Source of the DNA: Bacillus sp. REN16
Lineage (GTDB): Bacteria; Bacillota; Bacilli; Bacillales; Bacillaceae_L
Assembly: GCF_020731355.1 (NCBI RefSeq)
Contig: NZ_JAJFZK010000007.1
Coordinates: 1 to 64,000, forward strand
DNA: 64,000 bases
Reading direction: 5' to 3'
This document shows positions 1 to 9,390 of this stretch, in pieces. Below the pieces are notes generated by a model. It was given only the letters and a program-made list of their open reading frames with translations, was not told the origin of the DNA and ran no database searches. The translations under genes were made by a program, and so were the position numbers. The first letter of the stretch is position 1; each line of letters begins with the position of its first letter.

Positions 1-27
1 GGTATCCGCCCTTCTCTGTCAAATATA

Positions 28-2358
28 TCAACTTCCAACATCTTCATTTTTCGCTGAAACTAGAACTGTTCTTGGTTTGCTACCCTCATATGGACCAACT
101 ACACCTCTTAATTCCATCGCATCGATTAGTCTTGCAGCTCTAGTGTAACCAATCCGAAATCTGCGTTGAAGCATCGAAACAGATGCTGTTTGCATTTCAA
201 TAACAAGTTGGACTGCATCGTCAAATAATTCATCATCCACTTCCTCAACCGTTTCCACTGTATCAGTCGGGATCATCTCCTCTTGATATTGTGCTTTTTG
301 TTGTGAAATAACGAAATTAACTACCTCTTCAACCTCATCATCTGATAAAAACGCACCTTGGACACGAACAGGCTTAGAAGCACCGACAGGTAAAAATAGC
401 ATATCGCCTCGACCCAACAATTTTTCGGCTCCACCCATATCTAAAATGGTCCTAGAATCCGTTTGAGATGACACACTAAAAGCAATACGAGATGGAATAT
501 TTGCTTTAATGACCCCAGTGATAACGTCAACTGAAGGACGTTGAGTAGCGATTATTAAATGAATACCAGCAGCACGAGCCATTTGAGCTAAACGTGTGAT
601 AGAATCTTCGACGTCTGAAGAAGCAACCATCATTAGGTCTGCTAACTCGTCAACGATGACAATAATGTAAGGAAGAGTCGGTTGTTTCGCCTCTTCTTCT
701 ATATTATGGCGGCGAATATATTCATTATATCCCTCAATGTTTCTCGTATGTGTGTGTGCGAATAGTTCATATCTTCGTTCCATTTCATTAACAACTTTTT
801 TCAGAGCTTGTGATGCCTTTTTTGGGTCTGTCACAACTGGTGCTAATAAATGAGGAATTCCGTTATACACATTTAATTCAACCATTTTCGGGTCAATCAT
901 CATCATTTTTACTTCGTGAGGTTTCGCTCTCATAAGGACACTTGTTATTATGCCGTTAATACATACACTTTTACCACTACCTGTTGCACCAGCAACTAAT
1001 AAGTGAGGCATTTTATTTAGCTCAGCAAATTTTGCATCTCCTGAGATATCTCTGCCAAGTCCTATCAATAGCTTGGCATCTAAGTCTTTAGTCTCTATAT
1101 CCTCTAGGACCTCACGTAGCGATACAACAGCAATTTCGGAATTCGGAACCTCAATCCCGACTGCTGATTTACCAGGAATTGGCGCTTCAATTCGAATATC
1201 TTTTGCTGCTAACGCTAGCGCTAAATCATCACTTAAATTAACAATTTTACTTACTTTAACCCCAACATCTGGGTACACTTCATATTTTGTAACTGCTGGA
1301 CCGAGGTGAACTTTTGTCACTTTAGCCTTTACCCCAAAGCTATGAAATGTTTTTTCTAGCTTTCTAGCATTTTCGTAGATATTTTCATGCTCCGCACTTT
1401 GACTTGTTTGTTTTGGAGGATGAAGAAGGTCAATTGGCGGTAATCTATAATCTACATTTTCCAACTCACCTTCTGTAAAGGTAATTGGTATTTTTTCATC
1501 ATGGTCATCATCAGTTGCTTGATGTTTTTGCTCATGTTTTTCATGTTTGACCTCTTGGTCTCGAGTATAAGCCTTATCCGCAAAGTTTGAGATAATCGGC
1601 TCAATTGGAATCTCAACAGGTTCTTCTGCTATTGAGTCCTCTTGTGAAGCATGAACATCTGGTTTTTGAGTCTCTATCTTTTTCTTATTTTTTTCTTTTT
1701 TAGGCTGATTTTTTCGTTGCTGTGACCAATCTTTTATATCCTCCACGAATGCAGTCCATTGATTCATAAAAAATGTAACAACTGGAGTAAACATTTTCGC
1801 TAGAGTATCATGGAGTGATTTACCTGTAACTAGTACTCCACCAATCACGATTAAAAAAACAGAAATGATTTTTGTGCCCGTTTCATCAAATAAGAAATAA
1901 GAGGCCGCAAATAGGATTGAACCGATCATGCCTCCACCTAAATCTGTTGTACTTGTTTCGCCATTTACGACTGCCCAAAACATACTCCATGTATTTTTTA
2001 TGACACTAGGGTCCGTAAATTTACCCTCATTTGTTTGTAAATTAAATAATGGAATATGACTTAAAAGCAGCATTGCGCTAATGATTAAGTAGACCCCAAT
2101 TAACTGTCTAGAAATCAAGCTTGGCCATGTGCGGTTCCAAATGATATACAGTGAAACGATCAATAGCCCAATTAATCCGAGAATGTCCCAATTCCCAAGG
2201 AAAAATCGAAATAAATAGACGAGCCCCGTCCCCACTGTTCCAAGTCTAGCTAATCCAATACAGGCTAAGGCCAATAATAATAATCCTAGCAATTCAAATT
2301 TAAGAGTTCTTTTCCACTCATCTTTGCGCTTCGACTGTCTACGTTTACGTTTTGCCAT
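28..2358 (-). CDS. spoIIIE: DNA translocase SpoIIIE (FtsK/SpoIIIE family)
   Basis: Membrane-anchored hexameric ATPase that pumps DNA into the forespore through the sporulation septum. The 776 residues begin with a basic N-terminus and several hydrophobic segments between about residues 20 and 185. A charged, low-complexity linker runs to about residue 320, followed by the RecA-like motor with Walker A GATGSGKS at about 455-462 and Walker B-like [10 protein letters not shown] near 565. The C-terminal winged-helix gamma domain that reads SRS sites lies at about 708-768. Length and sequence match B. subtilis SpoIIIE (787 aa). ATG start with AGGTG upstream. A second FtsK paralogue (SftA) would be the only alternative; the position next to tepA and ylzJ favours SpoIIIE. 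The stop codon is inside the window, so the gene is complete. Confidence 0.97.
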   Translation of the reverse strand: MAKRKRRQSKRKDEWKRTLKFELLGLLLLALACIGLARLGTVGTGLVYLFRFFLGNWDILGLIGLLIVSLYIIWNRTWPSLISRQLIGVYLIISAMLLLSHIPLFNLQTNEGKFTDPSVIKNTWSMFWAVVNGETSTTDLGGGMIGSILFAASYFLFDETGTKIISVFLIVIGGVLVTGKSLHDTLAKMFTPVVTFFMNQWTAFVEDIKDWSQQRKNQPKKEKNKKKIETQKPDVHASQEDSIAEEPVEIPIEPIISNFADKAYTRDQEVKHEKHEQKHQATDDDHDEKIPITFTEGELENVDYRLPPIDLLHPPKQTSQSAEHENIYENARKLEKTFHSFGVKAKVTKVHLGPAVTKYEVYPDVGVKVSKIVNLSDDLALALAAKDIRIEAPIPGKSAVGIEVPNSEIAVVSLREVLEDIETKDLDAKLLIGLGRDISGDAKFAELNKMPHLLVAGATGSGKSVCINGIITSVLMRAKPHEVKMMMIDPKMVELNVYNGIPHLLAPVVTDPKKASQALKKVVNEMERRYELFAHTHTRNIEGYNEYIRRHNIEEEAKQPTLPYIIVIVDELADLMMVASSDVEDSITRLAQMARAAGIHLIIATQRPSVDVITGVIKANIPSRIAFSVSSQTDSRTILDMGGAEKLLGRGDMLFLPVGASKPVRVQGAFLSDDEVEEVVNFVISQQKAQYQEEMIPTDTVETVEEVDDELFDDAVQLVIEMQTASVSMLQRRFRIGYTRAARLIDAMELRGVVGPYEGSKPRTVLVSAKNEDVGS

Positions 2359-2385
2359 ACTACACCTACTCTACCAATCAATAAC

Positions 2386-2418
2386 AGTAAGGCAGCCATA
2401 TTATGGCTGCCTTACTAA
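2386..2418 (-). terminator. Inverted repeat between ylzJ and spoIIIE, possible terminator
   Basis: A 15-bp perfect inverted repeat with almost no loop (arms AGTAAGGCAGCCATA and complement) lies just upstream of the spoIIIE start. There is no clear T-run on the minus strand (TGTTATTG follows), so it could be a weak terminator, an mRNA-stabilising hairpin or a binding site. Confidence 0.45.
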
Positions 2419-2445
2419 TGAAAATCTAATTAAATTATAACACAA

Positions 2446-2557
2446 TCAAATGCGCCAAAGCGCATTTACGCCCAGATTTTTTCGAGCTTGCTCGAAAAGT
2501 TTCCTTTAAAAATCGCATGTCTCCGCCGGAGGCTAACTTTATTATGAATAAAGTTAT
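2446..2557 (+). repeat. Family B modular hairpin repeat, copy B1 (short form)
   Basis: Shares blocks with 7098-7290 and 35054-35247. A head hairpin (CAAATGCGC with GCGCATTTA) leads to a core CGCCCAGATTTTTT, then the hairpin CGAGC-TTG-CTCG. The shared block CTCCGCCGGAGGC follows, and a tail hairpin TAACTTTATT-ATG-AATAAAGTTA closes the unit. This copy has the smallest tail loop of the three. It lies between the ylzJ stop and spoIIIE and may be co-transcribed with them. Confidence 0.8.
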
Positions 2558-2568
2558 ACCAAACTGTC

Positions 2569-2778
2569 TCAAAATCTTATTTTCTGCCCCGGTGAGTATC
2601 TGCCATCCAGAAAATGCTGAGGATTTGTACTCATAACTCTTTCAATAGTATATTCACCGCTTTGGGAAGGACTGACAGCTAAGGAAACGCCATTTACATT
2701 AATATATTTGAATTGATTATCTTCCGTTTCGGTTTGTGGATAGATTAGCTCCTGTGGCATCATCGTATATAAAATCAT
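2569..2778 (-). CDS. ylzJ: YlzJ-like small protein
   Basis: A 69-residue protein matching B. subtilis YlzJ: N-terminus [10 protein letters not shown] and a conserved C-terminal block [10 protein letters not shown] followed by SPGQK. Function is unknown. No signal peptide or membrane segment is visible. Its ATG overlaps the tepA stop by four bases (ATGA), so the two are translationally coupled. The partnership with tepA and position ahead of spoIIIE are conserved in Bacillus. Confidence 0.88.
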   Translation of the reverse strand: MILYTMMPQELIYPQTETEDNQFKYINVNGVSLAVSPSQSGEYTIERVMSTNPQHFLDGRYSPGQKIRF

Positions 2779-3530
2779 TGGATCATCTGCCCGCTTTCGT
2801 TCGTAAGATTTTTCTCGTCGATTAACTCATTTAATTTCTTTAAGGCGTGACCAACTCCACCTATCTCATCCATGAGTCCATATTCAACTGCATCCGAACC
2901 AATAACATTTGTCCCAATATCCCGTGTTAAATTACCTTTTGAAAACATTAATTCCTTAAATTTATCTTCTGAAATATTTGAATGACTCGTTACGAAATTT
3001 ACTACACGTTCTTGCATTTTATCAAGGTACTCAAACGTCTGTGGCACTCCAATAACAAGACCTGTCAGTCTAACTGGATGTATTGTCATCGTAGCGGTCT
3101 CGGTAACAAAGGAATAATCACAAGCCACAGCAATTGGCACACCAATTGAATGTCCCCCTCCTAAAATAATTGAAACTGTTGGCTTTGAGAGTGAAGCAAG
3201 CATTTCAGAAATGGCAAGCCCCGCTTCCACATCCCCTCCTACTGTATTTAATATAACGAGCAGTCCTTCAATTTTAGGATTTTGTTCAATCGCAACAATT
3301 TGGGGTATAACATGTTCGTATTTTGTTGTTTTATTTTGAGGTGGCAGCTGAATATGACCTTCAATTTGACCGACAATTGTCAGGCAATGTATCTTACTGT
3401 CATTTGACATTTGAGGGACATTCGTTTGTCCTAATTGCTGTATTTTTTCAACTAAAGATGAGCCCTTTGACTCATTTTTATCTTGATCCCCTTGTGGTTG
3501 TTCTTCATTTATGTATTGATTATTATCCAT
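2775..3530 (-). CDS. tepA: Translocation-enhancing protein TepA (ClpP/SppA-like serine peptidase)
   Basis: A 251-residue ClpP-fold protein. The serine-protease elements are visible: the oxyanion-side glycines NTVGGD near 95-100, nucleophile Ser128 in GGGHSIG, and His151 in MTIHPVR. TepA in B. subtilis was linked to protein translocation and to degradation of spore SASPs, the latter from memory. It lacks a signal peptide and starts with a charged N-terminal tail of about 45 residues. Strong SD AAAGGAG precedes the ATG. A TATACT hexamer at 3561-3566 (minus strand) is a possible -10, but no good -35 accompanies it. In B. subtilis rnjB would precede tepA; here dapA does, separated by a terminator. 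Confidence 0.93.
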   Translation of the reverse strand: MDNNQYINEEQPQGDQDKNESKGSSLVEKIQQLGQTNVPQMSNDSKIHCLTIVGQIEGHIQLPPQNKTTKYEHVIPQIVAIEQNPKIEGLLVILNTVGGDVEAGLAISEMLASLSKPTVSIILGGGHSIGVPIAVACDYSFVTETATMTIHPVRLTGLVIGVPQTFEYLDKMQERVVNFVTSHSNISEDKFKELMFSKGNLTRDIGTNVIGSDAVEYGLMDEIGGVGHALKKLNELIDEKNLTNESGQMIQ

Positions 3531-3605
3531 CGTAATCTCCTTTCAACCCATTTACTTCTTAGTATAAACACATGCCCCCTTTTCATTCTGAAATATAGGA
3601 GAAAG

Positions 3606-3636
3606 AAAAAAAGCCAATCTTATGATTGACTTTTCA
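3606..3636 (-). terminator. Intrinsic terminator of dapA
   Basis: Stem AAAGTCAATC / GATTGGCTTT with loop ATAA, followed on the minus strand by a run of T residues. It sits just after the dapA stop and separates the asd-dapG-dapA unit from tepA. Confidence 0.85.
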
Positions 3637-3646
3637 ATGCTTGCTA

Positions 3647-4516
3647 TTAATGAGAAATTAAATTTGATAATTGAATTCGTTCTTGCTCGTTTAATGGGAC
3701 AAGTGGCAAACGAACAGATCCAACATCTAATCCCTTGATTTGCAGAGCCGTTTTTACAGGCACAGGATTTGGAGCCCTAAATAATCCCTTCATGATAGGT
3801 AAGAGTTTCTGATGCTTAATGGCAGCTTCTGTTATATTACCAGCTAAAAATGATTGCACCATATGCTGCATCTCCTTGCCTATTACATGTGCAGCAACCG
3901 ATACGACACCTTTTGCACCAATTGAAAGTGCAGGTAAGGTAATACTATCATCACCACTGTATAATTCAAAATTATCATCTGTATTTGCTATAATTTCGGT
4001 CATTGCCTCTAAGCTTCCGCTCGCTTCTTTCACAGCAACGATATTCGGAATCTTGGATAATTTAATAATAGTATCAACCGACATATTAATAACCGATCTA
4101 CCTGGAATATTGTAGAGCATCACAGGTAAACTTGTACTTTCAGCAATTGTTTTAAAATGCTGATAAAGCCCTTCTTGATTTGGCTTGTTATAGTAAGGTA
4201 CAACAAGCATAATTCCGTCTACACCAGCTTCTTGTGCTTTTTTACTAAGCTCCATTGATGCGTACGTATTATTACTGCCTGTTCCAGCGATGACTGGAAC
4301 TCTACCGTCCGCTACTTTTACAACGTGACGGAAAAGTGCTACTTTTTCCTCAGATGATAATGTGGGGGATTCACCTGTTGTTCCTGCTACAACCAGTGAT
4401 TCTGTTCCATTATTTAATAAATAATTGATCAACTGAGTTGTTTTACCGAAATCAATATTTCCTTTATTATCAAATGGTGTCACCATCGCCGTAGAGATTC
4501 TTCCAAAATCAATCAT
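3647..4516 (-). CDS. dapA: 4-hydroxy-tetrahydrodipicolinate synthase
   Basis: Condenses pyruvate with aspartate semialdehyde in the diaminopimelate/lysine branch. Its product feeds lysine, peptidoglycan and, through DpaAB, spore dipicolinate. A 289-residue TIM barrel of normal family length. Substrate loop GTTGES is at 45-50, Tyr135 lies in MLYNIPGRS, and Schiff-base Lys163 in VAVKEASGSL. ATG start with GGGAGTAGGTG upstream. It follows dapG after a 137-nt gap, wider than in B. subtilis, with no clear terminator in the gap, and ends at a strong terminator. Confidence 0.97.
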   Translation of the reverse strand: MIDFGRISTAMVTPFDNKGNIDFGKTTQLINYLLNNGTESLVVAGTTGESPTLSSEEKVALFRHVVKVADGRVPVIAGTGSNNTYASMELSKKAQEAGVDGIMLVVPYYNKPNQEGLYQHFKTIAESTSLPVMLYNIPGRSVINMSVDTIIKLSKIPNIVAVKEASGSLEAMTEIIANTDDNFELYSGDDSITLPALSIGAKGVVSVAAHVIGKEMQHMVQSFLAGNITEAAIKHQKLLPIMKGLFRAPNPVPVKTALQIKGLDVGSVRLPLVPLNEQERIQLSNLISH

Positions 4517-4653
4517 GCTTCACACCTACTCCCATCAAATACGCCTAGCATGAAAATATCATACACGCAGGCTTGATCAAAAAACTTAAAAACTCATATT
4601 GACTAATTAGAAAGGGACACCCCCTTAAACAGAGGCTCCCTGCCTTCTTCATT

Positions 4654-5895
4654 TTAATAGTCTACCACTTCTGCTCCAACAGGTCCATCGGATAAATGAA
4701 ATGCTTTGTGCAGGGCATTAATCGCTTCTTTCATTTCGGATTCTTTTACAAGTACCCAAATTGTTGATAGGCTATCTGCGGATTGTAAGATTTGGATTCC
4801 CTTTTCCGAAAGTGCTGTTACGATTCGTGCGGTTACACCAGGTACACCATTCATTCCCGCTCCAACTGTTGCAACTTTCGCACATTCTTTAGTCACTTGT
4901 GGCTCATATCCCATTTCTTTCAGTTTATTAACAGCACGTGCTGTCATATCACCTGAAACGGTATAGACAACCCCATTAGGCGTGATATTAAAGAAATCTA
5001 CACTAATTTTTTCATTTGCCATGGCCTTAAAGACTTCAGTTTGAAGATTGTATTGCCCTTTTTTAGCTTGAACCTTTAGCTGAGTTACGTTTGTGACATG
5101 AGCAATGCCCGTGATCAATCTTTCCTTGACCTCGACAACTCTGCGCTTTTCTATTGTTGTCACAAGTGTACCCGGAGCGTCACTATAAGTTGAACGGACT
5201 CTTATCGGTACCTTTGCCTCCATTGCAATTTCAACAGCACGTGGGTGAATGACTTTCGCCCCTTGGTATGCGAGGTTTACTATTTCGTTATATGTGACCA
5301 CTGATAAAGGCTTTGCATCCCCAACGATGCGCGGATCTGCGGTCATAACACCCTCTACATCTGTAAAAATATCGATCCAATCAGCTTGCAGTGCAACACC
5401 AAGTGCCGCTGCAGATGTATCGCTTCCACCTCTGCCTAGTGTCGTGATATCCCCTATTTTAGATATTCCTTGAAAGCCAGTAACTACTACTACATCATGG
5501 TCTTCAAGCGTTTGAAGTAATCTTTCGCACTTCATTTCAGTAATTCTCGCATTTGAATGATCATTATTTGTACGGAAGCCAGCCTGCCCACCGTTTAAAG
5601 CTGCAGCGGAAAGTCCAGACTGGTTCAACATATTGGTAAAAACAACACTGGAAATAATCTCACCGCAAGAGACTAGCATATCCATTTCCCTGTTGCTTAT
5701 GTTTGAGTTATGATCTCCAACTAGGCTTAACAGTGTGTCTGTTGCATAGGGGTCGCCCATTCGCCCCATTGCAGATACAACCACAACAACTTTATATCCA
5801 TCTGAAACTGCACTCTCAATATGTGTTTTTGCCCGTTCTCGTGATTCTTCATCACGAACTGATGTTCCGCCGAATTTTTGTACAACGATATTCAT
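4654..5895 (-). CDS. dapG: Aspartokinase I (DapG, diaminopimelate-sensitive type)
   Basis: Phosphorylates aspartate at the entry of the aspartate family pathway. A 413-residue single-chain enzyme: kinase domain with KFGGTSV at residues 7-13 and the ATP/substrate segment GRGGSDTSAAALG near 165-177. Two C-terminal ACT domains span about 265-405. It matches B. subtilis DapG rather than the lysine-sensitive LysC in sequence and synteny. In B. subtilis DapG is inhibited by meso-diaminopimelate. It lies 28 nt downstream of asd, as expected for a shared transcript serving cell wall and spore dipicolinate synthesis. Confidence 0.95.
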   Translation of the reverse strand: MNIVVQKFGGTSVRDEESRERAKTHIESAVSDGYKVVVVVSAMGRMGDPYATDTLLSLVGDHNSNISNREMDMLVSCGEIISSVVFTNMLNQSGLSAAALNGGQAGFRTNNDHSNARITEMKCERLLQTLEDHDVVVVTGFQGISKIGDITTLGRGGSDTSAAALGVALQADWIDIFTDVEGVMTADPRIVGDAKPLSVVTYNEIVNLAYQGAKVIHPRAVEIAMEAKVPIRVRSTYSDAPGTLVTTIEKRRVVEVKERLITGIAHVTNVTQLKVQAKKGQYNLQTEVFKAMANEKISVDFFNITPNGVVYTVSGDMTARAVNKLKEMGYEPQVTKECAKVATVGAGMNGVPGVTARIVTALSEKGIQILQSADSLSTIWVLVKESEMKEAINALHKAFHLSDGPVGAEVVDY

Positions 5896-5923
5896 GAAAC
5901 CACCTCATGTTTGGTTGAAACGA

Positions 5924-6976
5924 TTATTTTGCAACTAAACCTAGCTTTAACAGACTGCCGGCAATTTGTACTGAGTTCCATGCAGCACCTTTTAATAGGT
6001 TGTCAGATACAACCCACATGTGGAATCCATTATCTTGGTCTAAGTCTTTTCTAATTCTTCCTACGAACACATCTTTTTTACCCACTGCATGAATTGGCAT
6101 TGGATATACCTGCTCAGCCGGATTATCCTCCAATACAATTCCTGGTGCAGATGCTATTAATTCTTTTACTTCTTGTGCAGTAACACCAGTTTGAGCTGTT
6201 TCAAAATAAACAGATTCAGAATGTCCAGTTTCAACCGGCAAACGAACACAAGTAGCAGCAACATGAAGATCAGGTAGATGCATAATCTTCTTTGTTTCAT
6301 TAATCATTTTCATTTCTTCAAAAGTGAATCCATTTTCCTCAAATTTATCAATTTGTGGAATTGCATTAAAGGCAATTTGATAATGCTTTTTATCACCTTT
6401 TACAGGTAAAACCTGCGGAGTAAATTCATTTCCTTCAATGATATCTTTTGTTTGCTCATTCATTTCTGAGATGGCAGCTACACCAGATCCTGAGACAGCT
6501 TGATAAGTTGAGACAATGACCTTTGATAAACCATAGGCTTGACGAATTGGCTCTAAGGCTACAACCATTTGAATCGTTGAACAGTTTGGATTTGCGATAA
6601 TACCATTGTGATTAAGTAGGTCATTTTCATTAACCTCTGGAACAACTAAAGGCACATTTTCATCCATTCTATATGCACTTGTGTTATCTACTACAATAGC
6701 ACCGCGTTTTACAGCCTCTGGAGCTAGCTCTTTCGATACGCCGCCACCTGCACTAAATAAAGCAATATCAACACCTTCGAATTTTTCTGGTGTTGCAACC
6801 TCAACTGTTACTTCTTTACCTTTATACGTAATCTTTTTACCAGCAGAGCGTTCTGATGATAATAAAGTTAGTTTTGTTAATGGAAAATTTGTTTCTTCGA
6901 GTGTTTTAATCATTTGCATTCCTACTGCACCTGTAGCACCCACAACTGCAACATGTAATTCTTTTTTGACTGTCAT
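5924..6976 (-). CDS. asd: Aspartate-semialdehyde dehydrogenase
   Basis: Reduces aspartyl phosphate to aspartate semialdehyde with NADPH. I place the start at the ATG at 6976 (350 aa): an upstream in-frame TTG at 6994 would put the SD GGAAGGGG inside the coding region, and that SD is well spaced for the ATG. The Rossmann motif GATGAVG is at about 13-19, catalytic Cys132 in NPNCSTIQ, and a conserved TGHSES block follows near residue 240. Closely similar to B. subtilis Asd (346 aa). Upstream is a 314-nt gap carrying a repeat, a hairpin and a possible promoter, so it may be transcribed separately from dpaAB. Confidence 0.97.
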   Translation of the reverse strand: MTVKKELHVAVVGATGAVGMQMIKTLEETNFPLTKLTLLSSERSAGKKITYKGKEVTVEVATPEKFEGVDIALFSAGGGVSKELAPEAVKRGAIVVDNTSAYRMDENVPLVVPEVNENDLLNHNGIIANPNCSTIQMVVALEPIRQAYGLSKVIVSTYQAVSGSGVAAISEMNEQTKDIIEGNEFTPQVLPVKGDKKHYQIAFNAIPQIDKFEENGFTFEEMKMINETKKIMHLPDLHVAATCVRLPVETGHSESVYFETAQTGVTAQEVKELIASAPGIVLEDNPAEQVYPMPIHAVGKKDVFVGRIRKDLDQDNGFHMWVVSDNLLKGAAWNSVQIAGSLLKLGLVAK

Positions 6977-7032
6977 TTGATATTCCCCTTCCAAGTAATA
7001 CTAGAACGTCTAATTTACGTTTAATGATATAT

Positions 7033-7043
7033 ATTTTACCACA
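7033..7043 (-). promoter_or_regulatory. Candidate extended -10 promoter for asd-dapG-dapA
   Basis: Minus-strand TGTGGTAAAAT fits an extended -10 (TGnTAAAAT) about 57 nt before the asd start. No convincing -35 is present at the matching distance, so this is tentative. Confidence 0.3.
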
Positions 7044-7053
7044 TACAAGTACT

Positions 7054-7086
7054 AAAGGAGAGAAGAATTTTCATTCTTTCTCCTTT
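7054..7086 (-). terminator. Hairpin upstream of asd, possible terminator
   Basis: Arms AAAGGAGAAAGAAT and ATTCTTCTCTCCTTT with a GAAA loop form a long, nearly perfect stem. The T-tail is short, so termination is uncertain; it could also be an attenuator between dpaB and asd. Confidence 0.45.
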
Positions 7087-7097
7087 ATTATGAATTT

Positions 7098-7290
7098 TCA
7101 AATACGGCTTGGCGTATTTGCGCCCGATTTTTAGGCCCACATGAAGTGGGTCATAAAGACGTTGCCACAGGAAGTGGCGTATTTAGTCTTTGATCTTACT
7201 GCACGAAAAATTTCCTTTGAAAAATCGTGGCATCCGCCGGAGGCTTTAACTTTATTCTGGCGGGGTTTAACCCCAGCAGAATAAAGTTAA
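7098..7290 (+). repeat. Family B modular hairpin repeat, copy B2 (long form)
   Basis: Head hairpin CAAATACGG/GCGTATTTG and core CGCCCGATTTTT, then a segment absent from the other B copies that carries two mini-hairpins: 7136-7150 (CCCAC/GTGGG) and 7164-7178 (GCCAC/GTGGC). The shared core TTTCCTTTGAAAAATCG and CATCCGCCGGAGGC follow. The tail is a long hairpin at 7247-7289 (TAACTTTATTCTG / CAGAATAAAGTTA with a nested GGGGT/ACCCC stem), directly abutting the dpaB stop. The rest of the 314-nt dpaB-asd gap holds the hairpin and candidate promoter listed separately. Confidence 0.85.
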
Positions 7291-7896
7291 TTAGTTTTCG
7301 TCGTCACGGAATCTTTCTACAATGACCGGCTGTAATTGTTTTCCTTCAATCGCGGCTACAACAGTATCGCGAAGCATGGTCATACGAGCAACCATCGAAT
7401 TAGGTTTCTTTGTTGGTGAATCCTGACCATATGGGATAAAATAAATATGTTTTGTAGCCATGAGTCTCATTAGGTTTACACCATTTAACCCTAAGGCATC
7501 ATTTGTAGAAATTCCTAATACAACTGGATTTTGATTACGCAATGTTGCTTTAGCGGCCATTAAAACAGGAGAATCCGTTAGGGCGTTTGCGAATTTACTC
7601 ATGGAATTTCCTGTAAGCGGTGCAATTACCATGCAATCAAGTGGAATTTTAGGGCCTAATGGCTCTGCTTTTACAATTGAATCTATCACTTTATTACCTG
7701 TAGCTTTTTCGATTCTTTCAATCCAATCTGCACCTTCACCAAAACGTGTATTTGTGGACTGTACTGTCCAGGATACGACTGGTATTACTTCAGCACCCTC
7801 ATCTACAAGTTTAATAATTTCAGGCATTACTGCATCATACGTACAATGGGAACCCGTAACACCAAATCCGATTCTTTTCCCCTTTAATGAAGTCAT
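7291..7896 (-). CDS. dpaB: Dipicolinate synthase subunit B
   Basis: Flavoprotein-like subunit that, with DpaA, makes dipicolinic acid in the mother cell for export to the spore core. It is 201 residues from the ATG at 7896, preceded by AGGAG inside the dpaA 3' end. An in-frame upstream extension to 7989 runs through dpaA and is not used. N-terminus GKRIGFGVTGSHCTYD and the block MVIAPLTGNSMSKFANALTD are typical of the family, and length equals B. subtilis SpoVFB (200 aa). One base separates it from the dpaA stop, so translation is coupled. SigK control is expected from B. subtilis but I did not confirm a promoter. Confidence 0.96.
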   Translation of the reverse strand: MTSLKGKRIGFGVTGSHCTYDAVMPEIIKLVDEGAEVIPVVSWTVQSTNTRFGEGADWIERIEKATGNKVIDSIVKAEPLGPKIPLDCMVIAPLTGNSMSKFANALTDSPVLMAAKATLRNQNPVVLGISTNDALGLNGVNLMRLMATKHIYFIPYGQDSPTKKPNSMVARMTMLRDTVVAAIEGKQLQPVIVERFRDDEN

Positions 7897-7897
7897 A

Positions 7898-8797
7898 TTA
7901 TTCGTTCTCCTCTCTTTGTTGTAATAACTCAAGAAGCAGTTGGGATAACACATTTGCAACGATTTGCCCAGCCGTCTTTGGAGCGACAATACCGGGTAAT
8001 CCAGGTGCTAATAATGCTTTTATCCCTCTTTTTTCGGCATATCTAAAATCAGTTCCTCCAGGTTTAGAGGCTAGATCAACAATCAATGTGTGAGCAGGCA
8101 TTTTTGAAATGACACTGGCCGTAACAATTAAATATGGAACAGTATTAATACATACATCAATATCCTTAGCTTCTTCAGCAAGGTTAGATAGATGAAAAGG
8201 TGTTAATCCCATTTCTGTAATTCTTGCAATATGTTCTGTTTTTCTTGCACCTACTTTAACGTTTGCTCCTAATGCAGCAAAGCTTCTTGCTACACTCATT
8301 CCTACCCTTCCCAGTCCAAGCACTGCGACATTTGAATTGTGAATCGTTATATCCGTATTTTGGATGACCATCATAATTGTACCTTCAACAGTTGGAATTG
8401 AATTATAGATTGCCACATCATCTCTTTCAAATAAACGCACTATATTTCGATTAGAGGCATTTATTATTCCATCTAAATACGAATTGCTAATTCCCGAATA
8501 TACAACACAGTGTTCAGGTGTTTGTGATAGGATTTCTTCAGTTAAGACAACCGTTTCATTTGAAAAAATCGTCTCAACCTGGCCTTCACTGTTCGTTCCA
8601 GAGACCGGCAAAATGATTGCATCTATATCTGTAAAGTCGATTTCGTCTAATCGTTCCTTTGAAGCTCCTGTGAATCCATGGTCTAATTGATCAAATCCAA
8701 TTAAAGAAAGTCTTGCATCTAATTCAATTAGTTTTCGAATTACTTCTAACTGTCGTGCATCTCCACCAATGATCGCAACATGCATTTCGGTTAACAT
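7898..8797 (-). CDS. dpaA: Dipicolinate synthase subunit A
   Basis: NAD(P)-binding subunit of dipicolinate synthase, a mother-cell sporulation enzyme that gives spores heat resistance. Start chosen at the ATG at 8797 (299 aa; B. subtilis 297): an upstream GTG at 8809 is part of the SD AGAAGGTG. The N-terminal block IAIIGGDARQLE-like (VAIIGGDARQ) and a second Rossmann motif VLGLGRVG near residue 155-165 are visible, with the C-terminal block APGLPGIVAPKTAGQI. First gene of the dpaA-dpaB pair. The minus strand 30-45 nt upstream has CATTATTTA, close to a SigK -10 (CATANNNTA), but no clear -35. Confidence 0.96.
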   Translation of the reverse strand: MLTEMHVAIIGGDARQLEVIRKLIELDARLSLIGFDQLDHGFTGASKERLDEIDFTDIDAIILPVSGTNSEGQVETIFSNETVVLTEEILSQTPEHCVVYSGISNSYLDGIINASNRNIVRLFERDDVAIYNSIPTVEGTIMMVIQNTDITIHNSNVAVLGLGRVGMSVARSFAALGANVKVGARKTEHIARITEMGLTPFHLSNLAEEAKDIDVCINTVPYLIVTASVISKMPAHTLIVDLASKPGGTDFRYAEKRGIKALLAPGLPGIVAPKTAGQIVANVLSQLLLELLQQREENE

Positions 8798-9025
8798 ACG
8801 ATTTATCACCTTCTTTTACCTAAAATGAATCCGAATTATCAAGAGTAAATAATGCCTCATAATAGCGAAATTCGGCTTCTTCTTCCTATAATTTTTGAGG
8901 GAAAACTCCCACAATCGTTTAATAAAATCACCAAATTTTATCTACTCCACCATACTATGAGCCATTGTTAAAATAGGTGAATGAGCAAAATGAAATTTGC
9001 TCAGAATAACATCTTTATAGAAATA

Positions 9026-9056
9026 AAAAAACTCGCGGATTAATCCCGCGAGTTTG
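9026..9056 (-). terminator. Intrinsic terminator of ymxH
   Basis: Stem AAACTCGCGG / CCGCGAGTTT with a short GATTAAT-type loop and a following T-run on the minus strand, right after the ymxH stop. It isolates the sporulation genes dpaA-dpaB from the mlpA-ymxH unit. The remaining 228 nt to the dpaA start show no gene. Confidence 0.92.
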
Positions 9057-9064
9057 ACTAAAGT

Positions 9065-9325
9065 CTATTCAATTTCTTCTGAGTCATACTCATCCGGAAT
9101 ATCTATGATAATCATATCTGTTCCGATTTTACGAATATGCTGCCATGACACACAAACTTCATTTCCTTGTTTTTTTAATCCAAACCATTTTAAAGAAGGT
9201 ATAATAAGAGCCTTAATTTGACCTGTTCTTTCATCAATTTCTAAATCCGTTTGGCCTAAAACACCAAGTCTCTCAGCACGTTTAACATCGACAATTTCTT
9301 TTCCACTTAATTCACTTAGCCTCAA
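9065..9325 (-). CDS. ymxH: YmxH/YlmC family PRC-barrel protein
   Basis: An 86-residue PRC-barrel-like protein. The family name YlmC/YmxH is associated with sporulation, but function is unknown. I choose the TTG at 9325, giving an N-terminus RLSELSGKEIVD as in B. subtilis YmxH, because the SD AAGGGGTGG is correctly spaced for it; a longer in-frame reading from 9343 would overlap that SD. The conserved blocks KRAERLGVLGQTDLEID and KWFGLKKQG are visible. It follows mlpA by 65 nt and ends at a strong terminator. Confidence 0.88.
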   Translation of the reverse strand: MRLSELSGKEIVDVKRAERLGVLGQTDLEIDERTGQIKALIIPSLKWFGLKKQGNEVCVSWQHIRKIGTDMIIIDIPDEYDSEEIE

Positions 9326-9390
9326 AAAAGACCACCCCTTCACTGTCCTTAATACAGTTTATGGAGTAGTCCAATTTTTTAGAAGCAAAA

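Noticed and set aside
4597-4650. Possible terminator between dapG and dapA
   Set aside because: Only a five-bp stem (AAGGG/CCCTT) with no T-run on the minus strand.
7897-7989. N-terminal extension of dpaB into dpaA
   Set aside because: The added residues are out-of-frame dpaA sequence; the ATG at 7896 has a good SD and gives the family length.
8800-8900. SigK promoter for dpaA
   Set aside because: CATTATTTA is close to a SigK -10, but no -35 AC element is seen at the right distance; left as a note in the dpaA entry.
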